Below are positions 6,580 through 7,116 of a DNA stretch of 7,116 bases, in pieces. This stretch comes from Campylobacteraceae bacterium (GTDB lineage: Bacteria; Campylobacterota; Campylobacteria; Campylobacterales; Sulfurovaceae): positions 1 to 7,116 of the forward strand of contig JALVEV010000268.1 of NCBI GenBank assembly GCA_027030605.1, written 5' to 3'. A program made the translations under genes and the position numbers. Within the stretch, counting starts at the first letter, position 1. Every line of letters starts with the position of its first letter. Below the pieces are notes generated by a model that was not told where the DNA came from, did not search any database, and worked only from the letters and a program-made list of their open reading frames with translations.

Positions 6580-7116
6580 AGATAATGAAATCCACTAAGG
6601 TAGAGACTTGTGAGTCAAATATGTAGACAATAAAGGTTGCTATGGCTAAAAAAGGTACAAAAGGTACGGCTCTATCTTTAGCCATTAGTGATGGAGCAAT
6701 GGCTAAAATAGCTGAGAGGAACAGTGCATAGAAGAAGAGAGGAAATCCAAGTAATGCTCCCATGGTTCCTGCTACAATAATATCTCCTTCACCCATTGCC
6801 TCTCTATTTAAAAAGAAGCTAAGGTAGTAACGTAAAAGGGTTAATCCACCTGTAGCTAAAAGAGCATCATGAAGTGAGCCTAAAACGTTAGGTGAGACAA
6901 CAGCTAAAGCAAGAGCTAAGAGATTTAAGTTGTCAGGAACAGCCATATATTTAAAGTCTATCATGACTAATGCTAAAAGAAGTGCAAAGACAACAAAGAC
7001 AATAGGCATGTACCAAACAAGCCCCAACTTATAGTATATAGAAACAGCTATAAGCCCTGTTGTTAGCTCTATTAGTGGGTACTGTATAGAGATTTTTTCA
7101 CTACAAAAGCCACATT
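6572..7116 (-). CDS. Prepilin peptidase (type IV leader peptidase, A24 family), 5' partial
   Basis: The frame stays open to the right edge, so the N-terminus (perhaps 70-90 residues) is missing. The TTG at 7025-7027 is internal. Codons between it and the edge encode CGFCSEKISIQYPLIELTTG, the classical leader-peptidase segment with the second of the two CxxC pairs (codons at 7112-7114 and 7103-7105) followed by YPLIELTTG. Both aspartates of the A24 aspartyl protease site are present: one in MIDFKYMAVPD (codon 6956-6958) and one in the GEGD motif (codon 6782-6784). The remainder is multi-helix membrane protein. The enzyme cleaves, and in many species N-methylates, type IV pilin-like precursors at the inner membrane, serving type IV pili, type II secretion or competence pseudopili. 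No pilus genes are visible here. It overlaps the LptF/G-like gene by 8 nt. Confidence 0.95.
   Translation of the reverse strand, partial: CGFCSEKISIQYPLIELTTGLIAVSIYYKLGLVWYMPIVFVVFALLLALVMIDFKYMAVPDNLNLLALALAVVSPNVLGSLHDALLATGGLTLLRYYLSFFLNREAMGEGDIIVAGTMGALLGFPLFFYALFLSAILAIAPSLMAKDRAVPFVPFLAIATFIVYIFDSQVSTLVDFIIYG

Overview
The window is a compact, AT-rich bacterial segment with no RNA genes, mobile elements, CRISPR arrays or long non-coding stretches. The base composition, the style of the Sec signal peptides and the gene order prepilin peptidase - LptF/G permease - truA point to Campylobacterota (epsilonproteobacteria). To my knowledge this order matches Campylobacter jejuni Cj0825-Cj0827. 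A free-living Sulfurimonas/Sulfurovum-like lineage would fit, but I cannot fix the genus from the sequence alone.

Left block (1-4808, + strand): six genes in one tightly overlapping run. They are the 3' end of a periplasmic solute-binding protein, a 12-helix two-domain ABC permease, its ATPase, and three small exported proteins. The exported proteins are a periplasmic protein resembling the ChrB-type 'Chrome_Resist' domain, a TolB/PD40-like beta-propeller, and a protein with a FlgD-type Ig domain. Every junction overlaps (8, 4, 19, 4 and 4 nt), so the genes are probably co-transcribed and translationally coupled from a promoter left of the window. The transporter part looks like the Fe(III)/thiamine-type importer superfamily, but its substrate is not proven here.

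Right block (4828-7116, - strand): three housekeeping genes read leftward. They are a prepilin peptidase (N-terminus beyond the right edge), an LptF/LptG-family lipopolysaccharide-export permease, and tRNA pseudouridine synthase TruA. The first two overlap by 8 nt, and the stop of the second directly abuts the start of truA. The two blocks converge with only 19 bp between stop codons and no convincing terminator.

The part most worth attention is the left block: an ABC importer operon carrying three uncharacterised periplasmic proteins. After predicted signal-peptide removal, each has an even number of cysteines (2, 4 and 2). I infer a periplasmic accessory module serving the transporter; this is a hypothesis, not something the sequence proves.
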